This document shows, one piece after another, positions 54,931-63,033 of a stretch of DNA of 64,000 nucleotides. Made by a program: the position numbers and the translations under genes. This DNA comes from Pseudomonas sp. Au-Pse12 (GTDB lineage: Bacteria > Pseudomonadota > Gammaproteobacteria > Pseudomonadales > Pseudomonadaceae): assembly GCF_021341665.1 (NCBI RefSeq), contig NZ_JAJTTH010000002.1, positions 310,001 through 374,000 of the forward strand, read 5' to 3'. Position 1 is the first letter of the stretch. Each line of letters starts with the position of its first letter. Under the pieces are notes generated by a model. It saw only the letters and a list, made by a program, of their open reading frames with translations. It was not told where the DNA came from and made no database searches.

Positions 54931-56455
54931 TGGAACCTCCTAGGGAAAGTGAGCGATAGCCCAGGGTCGAAGCCACGTTCAGGCCTGGTTGATTGGTCTT
55001 GGCCTGTTCGGCACGCAGGCCGGGAGGAGCGTTCTCAAAGCGCAGCAGCAGCCCGCCTTCAAGCCGAGTGCGATTGTTGGCCGCCGCCTGTTGCAGCAGC
55101 GAACTGGAGCTTTGCGGCAAATTGCCCGGGGTCAGCAGCGGAGAAGGTGTATCAGTCAACGAGCCCTCGCCCCGATTTGCCGAGTCGTTGTGTTCCACCA
55201 CACTCTCGGTCAGCGAATTGATGCTCCCGGTGACACTGACAAGCAAATTGCCAAAGGTCGCTCTGAGTTTCTCGCGGATCGGCTCCAGGATCTTTTCCAG
55301 CCGGTCACGAAACGAAGAGAACCACTCGATCAATCCATCGAGATCCTTTCTCATCCCTTCACCGGGAGTCCAACTGAACAGCTTTTCCACATTGGTCTTT
55401 GCCGTGATCGACAACGCCCAGATCAGATCCCAGATCGCTGCAAACAGCCCCACCACGGGTTGCCAGTTACTGCTTATCAAGCCAAGCGGGCTCCACTCGA
55501 AAACCTCTCGCAGGCTGCGAAAAAGCACCTGGACAGCCTCTCTGATCGGCTCCAGGTTTCTGATCAACACCCCAAACCCGCTCATGTTGAAGAGCAGATT
55601 CAACGCCTGATACACCCGCCCGGTACCGGCGCTGAAGTCTTGCCAGAGGGCGCTCAGATAAGCGCTGACCGGCCCCCAGTTGGCAATCAATTGCCCGATG
55701 GGCGTCCAGGCGAACACGTCCTTGAAAAGACCGACCATGGACATGACCGTGGGTGAAATCTTCCCCCACAGCTGGATGAAAAACCGTGAAACCGGCTTCC
55801 AATTGGCCACCACCACACCGGCTACCGCAGCAATCGCCAGCATCGCTAAACCTATAGGCGAAGACAGTGCGGCAAAGACCGTGGCCGCCGAAGCCGCCAC
55901 CGTAAAGGCCACTGCAGCGGCCGCCAGCCCCTCCACCAACCCCGGGTTATCAGCGACAAATTGGCCGACCGACGTCAGTACGGGCTGCAGTCCCGTGACA
56001 ATACTGTTGATAGCCGGCAACAGTGCCACCCCCACATTGAGGGTGATTTTTTCCACCGCCTCATCGAAAAGCTTGAGGTTCTGGGAGGTGTTACCCAGCT
56101 CGTTCTCCGGGCTGGCGTCCCCCCTGATGGCCGCAGCGGTTACCGCCCTGATGTTCTGCGCCTTGATCGCGGACTGAACACCCGCGACAAAGGGCGTAAT
56201 AAGCCCCTTTCCAGAGAACAGCCCCGAAAGTTCGAGATCTCCGAGACCACTTTCCTCCAGGCTTTTTCTGAACTTGCCGACCATCTGACGAATGCCGGTG
56301 AGTTCCGGATCGACGGCCTTGCTTGCGCTCTCGGCCACAGCAGGCTTGACCACCTCAGTTTCGGCCTGGACCTGCTGCACAGGTGCTGCCGGTTTGGCCT
56401 GTCTTGTCTGCTTGGGCCGCCGGCCCTTGGTCTTGTTTCTTTTTCGATACGCCAT
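54920..56455 (-). CDS. Tail tape measure protein of the Mu-like tail (gp42)
   Basis: 511 residues. Basic N-terminus (KRNKTKGRRPKQTRQ), a helical part, membrane-like segments (~175-215, AAAAVAFTVAASAATVFAALSS) and repeated W-rich units (IGQLIANWGPVSAYLSALW; LGLISSNWQPVVGLFAAIW). It sets tail length. The ATG at 56455 overlaps the stop of the frameshifted gp41 product (TGATG). Relatively short compared with phage tapes, implying a short tail. Confidence 0.88.
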   Translation of the reverse strand: MAYRKRNKTKGRRPKQTRQAKPAAPVQQVQAETEVVKPAVAESASKAVDPELTGIRQMVGKFRKSLEESGLGDLELSGLFSGKGLITPFVAGVQSAIKAQNIRAVTAAAIRGDASPENELGNTSQNLKLFDEAVEKITLNVGVALLPAINSIVTGLQPVLTSVGQFVADNPGLVEGLAAAAVAFTVAASAATVFAALSSPIGLAMLAIAAVAGVVVANWKPVSRFFIQLWGKISPTVMSMVGLFKDVFAWTPIGQLIANWGPVSAYLSALWQDFSAGTGRVYQALNLLFNMSGFGVLIRNLEPIREAVQVLFRSLREVFEWSPLGLISSNWQPVVGLFAAIWDLIWALSITAKTNVEKLFSWTPGEGMRKDLDGLIEWFSSFRDRLEKILEPIREKLRATFGNLLVSVTGSINSLTESVVEHNDSANRGEGSLTDTPSPLLTPGNLPQSSSSLLQQAAANNRTRLEGGLLLRFENAPPGLRAEQAKTNQPGLNVASTLGYRSLSLGGSNGG

Positions 56456-56882
56456 CACTGCACCTGCTGCATCGCATTGATCCGTTGCGCGTGCTCCAGG
56501 GATTCCCGGAGCACATCCAGTGGCCTGGCCATCATCTGTTCGGGGTCAACCTTCCAGAACCAGGCCAGGTCATAGGCGACAGCGATCAGGTCGGCGATGG
56601 CTGCGATGCCGCACTCATGAAAAAACTCGCCACCGCCCAGCTCAGGGCGTTGAGGTCCACCAAGTCCAGCTGGTTCACCGAGGACGGTGGAATACCGGCG
56701 CAGACCGCGATGTATTTGGCCGCGACGTCCATGTCGAGGCTGACTTCTTCGCTCTTGTCGATCTTGTAAGGCAATGCCTTGATCGCCCGCACTTCCTGCA
56801 CCGTTGGGCGGCGCAGGCTGAGTTCGCTCAGGGGCTCGCCGTGGGCCTCGATCGGCACCTGCAGCTTCACCAGGTTGCTCAT
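56455..56882 (-). CDS. Tail assembly chaperone gp41-gp41' made by -1 ribosomal frameshift
   Basis: At 56625-56619 the minus strand reads T TTT TTC in the gp41 frame, a perfect X-XXY-YYZ slippery heptamer. Slipping back one base after codon 88 opens a 54-residue extension (HECGIAAIADLIAVAYDLAWF...AMQQVQ) ending with the TGA that overlaps the tape measure ATG. The full product has 142 residues. Frameshifted chaperones (gpG/gpGT in lambda, gp41 in Mu) with this arrangement are needed to coat the tape measure. Confidence 0.88.
56586..56882 (-). CDS. Tail assembly chaperone gp41 (unshifted product)
   Basis: 98 residues, FluMu gp41/tail assembly family (VQEVRAIKALPYKIDKSEEVSLDMDVAAKYIAVCAGIPPS). 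The 0-frame stop is at 56586-56588. Overlaps the tube gene by 4 bases. Translation can continue by a -1 shift (next entry). Confidence 0.9.
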   Translation of the reverse strand: MSNLVKLQVPIEAHGEPLSELSLRRPTVQEVRAIKALPYKIDKSEEVSLDMDVAAKYIAVCAGIPPSSVNQLDLVDLNALSWAVASFFMSAASQPSPT

Positions 56883-57226
56883 TGCCAGGTCCCCTTCTGC
56901 CCTTCGAAGTTCAGCTCGATGCTGGCGTCGTCACCCTTGGCAATAGGCTCGTCCACCAGGTAGGCGCCGGCCAGCACGTAGACCTTGCCGTTGGCGAACT
57001 CGCAGGTGACGGTCATGTCGACGCCTTCGATCAGCTGCTTGAGCGGAAAGTCCGGGGTGTGCAGTGCAGTGACTTTGAACGACGGGGTGAGGTCGGTTTC
57101 CTTGTAGAAACCCGGAACCACGGTTTCCCGCTTGACGGCCATCAGCGGTGCTTCGCAGCCGCCGCTGATGGTCAGTTGAGCGCCGTCCACTTTGACGTAG
57201 CAGGTGCCCGCAATCAGTTGACCCAT
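56879..57226 (-). CDS. Tail tube protein, Mu gpM type
   Basis: 115 residues, beta-rich (GTCYVKVDGAQLTISGGCEAPL; TVTCEFANGKVYVLAGAYLV). It forms the inner tube of the contractile tail. It follows the sheath gene across a terminator-like hairpin. Confidence 0.9.
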   Translation of the reverse strand: MGQLIAGTCYVKVDGAQLTISGGCEAPLMAVKRETVVPGFYKETDLTPSFKVTALHTPDFPLKQLIEGVDMTVTCEFANGKVYVLAGAYLVDEPIAKGDDASIELNFEGQKGTWQ

Positions 57227-57246
57227 GATGTTTCTCCCAAAAAATA

Positions 57247-57265
57247 AGCCCGCTCAAGGCGGGCT
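57247..57265 (-). terminator. Terminator-shaped hairpin between sheath and tube genes
   Basis: AGCCCGC-TTGAG... pairs with GCGGGCT in a 7-base stem, with TTATTTTTT following on the minus strand. It would reduce read-through into the tube and downstream genes. Confidence 0.6.
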
Positions 57266-57292
57266 GAAAAAGCGCAGTGATGCAGGTCCGGC

Positions 57293-58789
57293 TCAGGCCG
57301 CGGCGTCGTACTGCAGGCGGAATTGATTGAGCAGCGCGAACACCCGCAGGCCGTTGATGTAGTCCGGCGGGAACAGCACATTGACCCGGCTCGGGTCCTG
57401 CACGTCGCGCTCGACGATCAGGTGCTCGGCGAACAGGTCGGCGTTCTCCACATGGCCTTCCAGCTCCAGCTTGGCGTACTGGGCGATCAGCTCACCGCGG
57501 ATGGTGCTCGGGGTGACGATCGGCTGGCCGGCGCCGAAACGGGTGCCGTCGGCGGCCAGCTTGTGGCGCCCGTACTTGCTGGTGATCACGCTTTGCAGGC
57601 GACGCACGATGAACGCCGACTGGTGCATGGTTTCGCTGTCCAGGTAGGAGTTGTCGGCCTGGCCGTAGGCGTTCTTCTGGTAGGTGGTGATCGCCCGCTG
57701 AATGCGCATGTAGCCGCCTTCGTAGTAGGCGGTGGCGATGCCGTAGCTGAGCAGCGACTGACGCTCGGTGAGGGTGAAGCGTTCGCTGGCAGGCGCCGGG
57801 TCGATCCCCGGCAGGCTGCCGCTCTGGGTCGGACGGCTGGCGTCGGCGGAGATGAACACCGAGGTCCGCGCCGCCAGGGCTGCGGCCTGGACCCACACGG
57901 GCTGAGGCACACCGGTTTCCAGGGCCTGGACAGTGATGTGCTGATCGTTGCGGACCTGACCGGCCGCCACCAGGGTGCCGACGGTGCCGCGCTTGGCACT
58001 GTAGACATGGCCGAACAGCTGCTTGGCCCAGGACCAGCGGCCGGTGTTGTCGTCCATCACCGCTTGCCAGGCATTGAGACTGGCAGTGTCGGTCCAGGGC
58101 ATGCAAATGAACTCGAACGGTTCGTCGCCCAGGGCGGCCAGGGCCGCGACCTGATCCGGCACACCGGTGCCACCGGCCATCTTGCCCAGTACCAGGGTCA
58201 GGCCGGCCGGGGTTTCTTCGCCATTGCTCTTGCCCAGGCGATTGAGTTGCAGGCTGATGTCGTTGCCGCTCTCGCCGGTCCACTTGGCGCTCAGGGTCAC
58301 CGTGCCGTCGACCGCCGCCGCGGTCACCGGCAGGTCCACCGCCGCGTTGACCTTCAGCGCCAGGGCGCTGGCCGCCTGGGCAGCGCTGGCGCCACTGACG
58401 ATCGAGGCCTGCACCCGCACCCCGCCGACGTACAGATTGAGCAGGCCGGCGGTGCTGGCGCTACCGGTGAGCTTCAGCTCGGCCTTGGCCACGCTGCCCT
58501 CGGTGCTGTGCAGCGGCAGGCACCAGATCTCGCCCACCGGGTCGGTCTTGCGCCAGGTTTCATACATCGAGGCGAGCATCGAACCTTGCCCGCCGATGCT
58601 CTTGGCCAGGGCCACGCTGGACACCAGCACCAGCTTGCCGAGGTCGTCGCCGGTCTGGTTGTCATTGACTTGGGCGACGATCAGACGGCGCATGGCCGAC
58701 GACGCGCTATTGGCCGCCGAGTTGTCCATCTCGGCGTAGAACAGCGGTACACGGATGTCCGCCGGGATATTGCTGAAACCGATCGCCAT
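57293..58789 (-). CDS. Contractile tail sheath protein, Mu gpL type
   Basis: 498 residues. The N-terminal FSNIPADIRVPLFYAEMDNS and C-terminal NVLFPPDYINGLRVFALLNQFRLQYD are typical of Mu L-type sheaths. It shows that the particle is contractile (R-type). Its ATG overlaps the gp38 stop by one base. Confidence 0.95.
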   Translation of the reverse strand: MAIGFSNIPADIRVPLFYAEMDNSAANSASSAMRRLIVAQVNDNQTGDDLGKLVLVSSVALAKSIGGQGSMLASMYETWRKTDPVGEIWCLPLHSTEGSVAKAELKLTGSASTAGLLNLYVGGVRVQASIVSGASAAQAASALALKVNAAVDLPVTAAAVDGTVTLSAKWTGESGNDISLQLNRLGKSNGEETPAGLTLVLGKMAGGTGVPDQVAALAALGDEPFEFICMPWTDTASLNAWQAVMDDNTGRWSWAKQLFGHVYSAKRGTVGTLVAAGQVRNDQHITVQALETGVPQPVWVQAAALAARTSVFISADASRPTQSGSLPGIDPAPASERFTLTERQSLLSYGIATAYYEGGYMRIQRAITTYQKNAYGQADNSYLDSETMHQSAFIVRRLQSVITSKYGRHKLAADGTRFGAGQPIVTPSTIRGELIAQYAKLELEGHVENADLFAEHLIVERDVQDPSRVNVLFPPDYINGLRVFALLNQFRLQYDAAA

Positions 58790-58971
58790 TATTTGGCTCC
58801 TTGAGATTTCGCCGCTTTCACGGCTTTGCTAGTGATATCGCCATCGGCCAGACGCCGGCGCCACCAGGCGTTGTCCGGCACTTCACGGCCGGAGGCGGGC
58901 AGCAGATCGCCTGCTTCCGGGTCCGGTACGGCACGGCCAGCGACCGGCAGCACGGTAATGCGTTTGCTCAT
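58789..58971 (-). CDS. DUF2635 (Mu gp38-like) protein
   Basis: 60 residues: RITVLPVAGRAVPDPEAGDLLPASGREVP is the DUF2635 pattern. Found directly before L-type sheath genes in Mu-like tails. Overlaps gp37 by 4 bases. Confidence 0.88.
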   Translation of the reverse strand: MSKRITVLPVAGRAVPDPEAGDLLPASGREVPDNAWWRRRLADGDITSKAVKAAKSQGAK

Positions 58972-59543
58972 TGCTTCAGCTCTCCTGAAAAAGTCAGCTC
59001 CAGGCGCCCGTCGGGCCCTGGACGTTGCAGATTGGGGTCCGCCGGATCGATGGCATCGACCCGCACCGTGACCCCGGTAAAGGACGGCAGGCCGTCGAGT
59101 TCACGCTCATGCCAGGTTTCCGCCGGCTGCCCGGGCGAGTTGCGCCCCAGCTGGAACTCGGCGAAAAAGCGCAGGCGATAGAGCAAGCGAGTGGCGTCGA
59201 GCGACACCAGCTCGCCGCCGTCGTACTGGATCGGGTTGTACTCGGCGCCGGGCTTGAAACCGACCAGGGCGCGCCAGACTTCGGCGCGCAGGTCGTGCAA
59301 CGGATTCAGCGCTTTTGTAGGGTCGGTGGCGCCAAGTGCCAGAACCACTTCAAAACGATCGCGGATGGTCTGGCGAATGATGTTTTGCCCGACGCTGGCG
59401 CTGGCCAGATCATTGACTGGCGCCAGATAGGCGGCCGGTGTTGATGCGCCAGCGCCGGTTGCGGCATCGCTGCCAATAACGATGTGCCCCGCAAGGCTCG
59501 GGCACTGTGTTTGTAGCTGATCGAGAACAGCCGTGAGTTTCAT
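58968..59543 (-). CDS. Mu gp37-like tail terminator protein
   Basis: 191 residues, first gene of the Mu-like module. The ATG 59543 has AGGAG 8 bases upstream; a longer frame upstream enters the terminator and is not supported. Resembles Gp37/tail terminator family (DRFEVVLALGATDPTKALNPLHDLRAEVW). Confidence 0.82.
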   Translation of the reverse strand: MKLTAVLDQLQTQCPSLAGHIVIGSDAATGAGASTPAAYLAPVNDLASASVGQNIIRQTIRDRFEVVLALGATDPTKALNPLHDLRAEVWRALVGFKPGAEYNPIQYDGGELVSLDATRLLYRLRFFAEFQLGRNSPGQPAETWHERELDGLPSFTGVTVRVDAIDPADPNLQRPGPDGRLELTFSGELKQ

Positions 59544-59606
59544 CAGAAGACTCCTGGAACGGGATTCATCGAGGCAGCGGCGAGGCTGGTTTCTCGGGGG
59601 CATGAA

Positions 59607-59628
59607 AAAACCCGTCGCAACGGGTTTT
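59607..59628 (-). terminator. Terminator between the P2-like and Mu-like modules
   Basis: AAAACCCGT / ACGGGTTTT stem with a 4-base loop and T6 on the minus strand. It lies between the GH18 gene and gp37. Confidence 0.85.
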
Positions 59629-59705
59629 GAAGAAACCGCCTGGAACCGCTGCCCCAGGTTGACGGCTGGATCTGTGGCCGACGGTTGCAGAGCCCATTCG
59701 CCCCC

Positions 59706-60842
59706 TCACTCCCGCCCCGCCGGCAACAGCTCAGCACCGGCCTTGAGCCCGGCCTGCAGCGCCGTCCAGAACTCGGCATTTTCATAGCCCATGGCCCAGA
59801 CGCTGGTGCCGCCCAGGCCCAGTTTGGCGACCAGTGCGGTCTTGGTCTGGATGCTCGCGGCGTCGTCGTACCAGAGCACCGGTTGCGCGCGCTCCGGGGT
59901 CCATTCCACGCCGTCGGCAAAGGTCCGGACCGGGCCCCAGGTGGCGTAAGGAGTGGCCGAGGCTGCGTCCCGATGGGTGACGGCGCGGTGCTCGGCAATG
60001 ATTTCCTGATAGGCCGACCAGTGCACCCGGTTGCCAATGCTGTAGTCCTGACCGTAGGCCGGCAGCCCGGCCAGGACCTTGCTCGCCGGAACTCGGGAAA
60101 CGGCGTAACGGAGCAGCGCCTGCTGCCAGTCAGCACCGGACTCGGGGCCGGGCCAGACTTCGTGGTGGAAACCACCGCTGCTCCAGCCCGGCCCGACCTG
60201 GTCGTAGGTCATCACCTGGAGGTAATCCACCGCCGCGCCCAGGGCCTGGTAGTCATAGCCTTGCAGGTACTCGGGCTCGCGGTCGCTGAGCTTGGGCGGG
60301 ATGCTGATGATCAGTTTCTTGCCACTGCCCCGCAGGGCGCTGCCCAGGGCTTTGACGTAGGCGGAAAACGCCGCGCGGTTCCTGGGCTCGACCTTTTCGA
60401 AATCCAGGTTGATGCCGGCGAACCCACCGTCCCTGGCCAGCTTGACCAGTTGCTCGACGGTGCCGGCACTCAAGCGACGGTCGTTGAGGATGGAGTGGGA
60501 AATCGCCGGGTCGAAGGCGCCGATGTCTTCGTTGTAGTCGGAGACGGTCGGGTACAGCGGCAGGGATTGGCTCTTGGCGAAACGGATGATGCCTTGGGTG
60601 GTGGGGTTCATGCCGTCCTGGTGCAACTGGCCGGTGACCGTCAGCCCGTAGGTGCTGCCCAGGCCGACCGCCGACAGGTTGCGGTGGAACGCCCGCAGGT
60701 TGCTGTAGGACGCCTCGACCTGGCCGTCGGTGTAAGCCAGGACAAACGGGGCCGCAGGGGCTGCGCTCACCAGCAGCACGCTGCAAGCGCCGATCAAGGC
60801 GCGGAAAAAATGCCGGATCGGCAAGGTGATAGCTGAATTCAT
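59706..60842 (-). CDS. Secreted GH18-family glycosyl hydrolase in the tailocin cluster
   Basis: 378 residues. A signal peptide (FFRALIGACSVLLVSAAPAAP) is followed by a GH18 barrel. The catalytic motif DxxDxDxE appears as GFAGINLDFE with acid Glu149 and preceding Asp147; downstream YLQVMTYDQVGPGW is the second GH18 landmark. This subclass (YaaH/YdhD-like) cleaves peptidoglycan or chitin-like glycans. It occupies the place of the lytic enzyme after gene D in R-type pyocins. GGAG lies upstream. Confidence 0.85.
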   Translation of the reverse strand: MNSAITLPIRHFFRALIGACSVLLVSAAPAAPFVLAYTDGQVEASYSNLRAFHRNLSAVGLGSTYGLTVTGQLHQDGMNPTTQGIIRFAKSQSLPLYPTVSDYNEDIGAFDPAISHSILNDRRLSAGTVEQLVKLARDGGFAGINLDFEKVEPRNRAAFSAYVKALGSALRGSGKKLIISIPPKLSDREPEYLQGYDYQALGAAVDYLQVMTYDQVGPGWSSGGFHHEVWPGPESGADWQQALLRYAVSRVPASKVLAGLPAYGQDYSIGNRVHWSAYQEIIAEHRAVTHRDAASATPYATWGPVRTFADGVEWTPERAQPVLWYDDAASIQTKTALVAKLGLGGTSVWAMGYENAEFWTALQAGLKAGAELLPAGRE

Positions 60843-60892
60843 GAGTACTCCTGCGGGCGGGTTGCCGCGTCAGTGGAAAATGCTGCCAAGGC

Positions 60893-61936
60893 TCAGAGCT
60901 GCTCCACCCTGAGCGGTTTGCCGGCCTTGGGCGGCTTGCCCTTGGCCTTGGCCTTGCCTTGCTTGCCGCCGTTGCACTCGACCGTGGTCGTCCACCCGGA
61001 CGGGGTGAACAGCTGCTCGACCGAATCCACCAGGTAGTCACCGTCGAGCCCGGCCTTGAAGCCCTGGGCATTGATCATTCGCTCGGCGAACAGATCGGTA
61101 CGCCCGGCAAGGTCCAGGCGCACGCTGGCGGTGCTGCGGTTGAAGGCCGCCAGGCGAGCCTTGGCGGCCTGCTCGGCGGCGGGCTTGTTCGGGTAGAGGT
61201 GGCGGTCGGTATGCACCGCGGGCGAGTCGCCCGGCGAGTGGTCGTTCCCCAGGTCGATGACCCGCAGCTTTCCGCTTTTCGGGTCCTGGTGCCGGGTCTG
61301 CACCGCCTTGTGGGTGCTGCCGTCGCTCAGGCGGAACTGATAGCGGCTGACGTCGCGACGAGTGAGGGTGACAACGCCCAGGGCTTTGCCACTGGCACTC
61401 TGTCCCGCCTGCCGGGGCAGCACCAGCAGCTTGCCTTCGGCAACCTTGGCGGTGCAGTCGTACTGCCTGGCCAGGCGGGTGATGAAGTGGAAATCGGATT
61501 CATTGAGCTGATCGATGCGCGGCACCTTGATGGCAAGCGGGCACACGGCCTGCCAGCCATTACGCGCCGCCAGGTCACGGACAATCAGTTGCAGCGGAAC
61601 GTTCTCCCAACTGCCACTGCGGGTGGTCTTGCCACTGCCACGCATGTCACTGGCCTTGCCGCGAATCTCGATCGCGTCGGGCGGACCGTTCACCACCACC
61701 TCATCCACGGTGTAGCGCCCCAGGCGAGTCAACGCCTGGCCGGCATAACCGAGGAACACCTCGATGCTCGCGCCCCGCCGGGGCAGCGCCACGGCGCCGT
61801 CGCGATCATCGATGCGCAGCTCGAATTCATCCGACTCCATGCCGGGCTTGTCCGTAGTGCGCAGCGACAGCAGCCGGTCGTTGAGCTGCGCGCTGATGTC
61901 CCGGCCATCGGCAACAATGCGAAACGCTGGGGTCAT
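60893..61936 (-). CDS. P2 gpD-like late control/tail hub protein
   Basis: 347 residues. N-terminal FRIVADGRDISAQLNDRLLSLRTTDKPG and LPRRGASIEVFLGYAGQ match gpD, the hub protein of P2-like tails. It follows gpX after a terminator-like hairpin. C-terminal Lys-rich tail (GKAKAKGKPPKAGKP). Confidence 0.92.
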   Translation of the reverse strand: MTPAFRIVADGRDISAQLNDRLLSLRTTDKPGMESDEFELRIDDRDGAVALPRRGASIEVFLGYAGQALTRLGRYTVDEVVVNGPPDAIEIRGKASDMRGSGKTTRSGSWENVPLQLIVRDLAARNGWQAVCPLAIKVPRIDQLNESDFHFITRLARQYDCTAKVAEGKLLVLPRQAGQSASGKALGVVTLTRRDVSRYQFRLSDGSTHKAVQTRHQDPKSGKLRVIDLGNDHSPGDSPAVHTDRHLYPNKPAAEQAAKARLAAFNRSTASVRLDLAGRTDLFAERMINAQGFKAGLDGDYLVDSVEQLFTPSGWTTTVECNGGKQGKAKAKGKPPKAGKPLRVEQL

Positions 61937-61959
61937 GAAGCCTGCTCCAGAAAAAACAA

Positions 61960-61977
61960 ACCCCGTGCTCGACGGGG
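61960..61977 (-). terminator. Terminator-shaped hairpin between gpX and gpD genes
   Basis: CCCCGT / ACGGGG with a 5-base loop; on the minus strand it is followed by TTTGTTTTTT. Confidence 0.6.
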
Positions 61978-61997
61978 CTTGTTGAGGGGGGTGTGGG

Positions 61998-62204
61998 TCA
62001 ATCCCATAGCTGGACCATGGCCTCGGCCCGGGTCGCCAGCTCCGGCAGCCGGATCAGTACCCCGGCGCGAAACGGCTGGGGCTCGTCGGCCAGGCCCTGG
62101 TTGGCATCCAGCACCGCCTCGACACAACCGTTGAGATGGCCGTAGTGCTGGTAGCACAGGGTGTCGAGCAGATCACCGTCAGACGTTCTGCAAGTCGTCG
62201 CCAT
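61998..62204 (-). CDS. P2 gpX-like tail protein
   Basis: 68 residues. LysM-like fold with GDLLDTLCYQHYGHLNGCVEAVLDANQGL and LIRLPEL, typical of tail protein X. It overlaps the end of gpU by 26 bases. Confidence 0.92.
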   Translation of the reverse strand: MATTCRTSDGDLLDTLCYQHYGHLNGCVEAVLDANQGLADEPQPFRAGVLIRLPELATRAEAMVQLWD

Positions 62205-63024
62205 AGCTTACGAACTCCAATGAAAAACCTTGTTTGCGCGGGATGCCGCCGGCCAGCAGGTGGCTCTGGTCTTCCTCGATGCTGGTCAGGCACCAGGTGC
62301 CCAGCACCTCACCGTAGCCCGTGGTCAGGCTCAGCGGCTGCAAGCGCCGGCCGATGCTGCGCAGGGTCTGCAACTGCCCCAGACCGCCCTTGAACCCGGG
62401 AAACACCGCCCCCTTGAGGGATATCCGCTCTTCGCCCTGGCCCACCGCCTGCTGGGCAACACTGCGGCCCAGGCGTTCCTGCCCGGCCCAGCGGAACCCG
62501 GTCTGGCGCCGCAGTTCCTCGAAGGCCGCGGTGTCGACGTTGAAGTAGTAGGGCTGAGCGCCAGCACCTAGCGGTTGCAGGATCAGCAGGTGCGGGAAGG
62601 GTTTCACCGCCTCGGCCGCCGGCGTGGCCGGCTCGGCAAACGCGGCGCTCGGGAAGATGTTGCCCAGGGAAGGGCTGATCTGCCCGCCGATCCGATTGAT
62701 CGCCGCGCCGGCCTTGGCCACCTGCTCCTGCAAGGCGCCAAGGCGCTGCTGCACCTGCCCCGCCACCGTCACCGCCTGGCTGTACTTGGCCGCCACTTCA
62801 CCGACGACCGACTGCGCGGCGCTGATGCTGCGCATCGTGCGTTGCAACTTGGCGCCCAGCGCCGGCCCGACAAAGGGCAGGTTTTCCAGTTCCAGGGCCG
62901 CGCCGCCGATGTCGCTAATGGCGCCGTTCATGGGCCCGAGCATTTCATCGGCACTGCGCCGCCCCGCCTCTGCTGCCGCCACCAGGGAACCCAGCCCCGA
63001 CTGCAGCTGTTCCATGTAAGCCAT
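62179..63024 (-). CDS. P2 gpU-like tail protein with long N-terminal extension
   Basis: 281 residues. The C-terminal ~130 (FPHLLILQPLGAGAQPYYFNVDTAAFEEL ... FSLEFVSYGDD) is gpU. The N-terminal ~150 residues are helical with coiled-coil character (SAAQSVVGEVAAKYSQAVTVAG). AAGGAGAGG precedes the ATG. This size is larger than P2 gpU (~160). Confidence 0.85.
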   Translation of the reverse strand: MAYMEQLQSGLGSLVAAAEAGRRSADEMLGPMNGAISDIGGAALELENLPFVGPALGAKLQRTMRSISAAQSVVGEVAAKYSQAVTVAGQVQQRLGALQEQVAKAGAAINRIGGQISPSLGNIFPSAAFAEPATPAAEAVKPFPHLLILQPLGAGAQPYYFNVDTAAFEELRRQTGFRWAGQERLGRSVAQQAVGQGEERISLKGAVFPGFKGGLGQLQTLRSIGRRLQPLSLTTGYGEVLGTWCLTSIEEDQSHLLAGGIPRKQGFSLEFVSYGDDLQNV

Positions 63025-63033
63025 GCCCTCTCC

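Noticed and set aside
52801..55221. 806-codon plus-strand open frame opposite the gpP and gpN genes
   Set aside because: Same kind of shadow; the minus-strand tail genes have family motifs and overlapping starts and stops.
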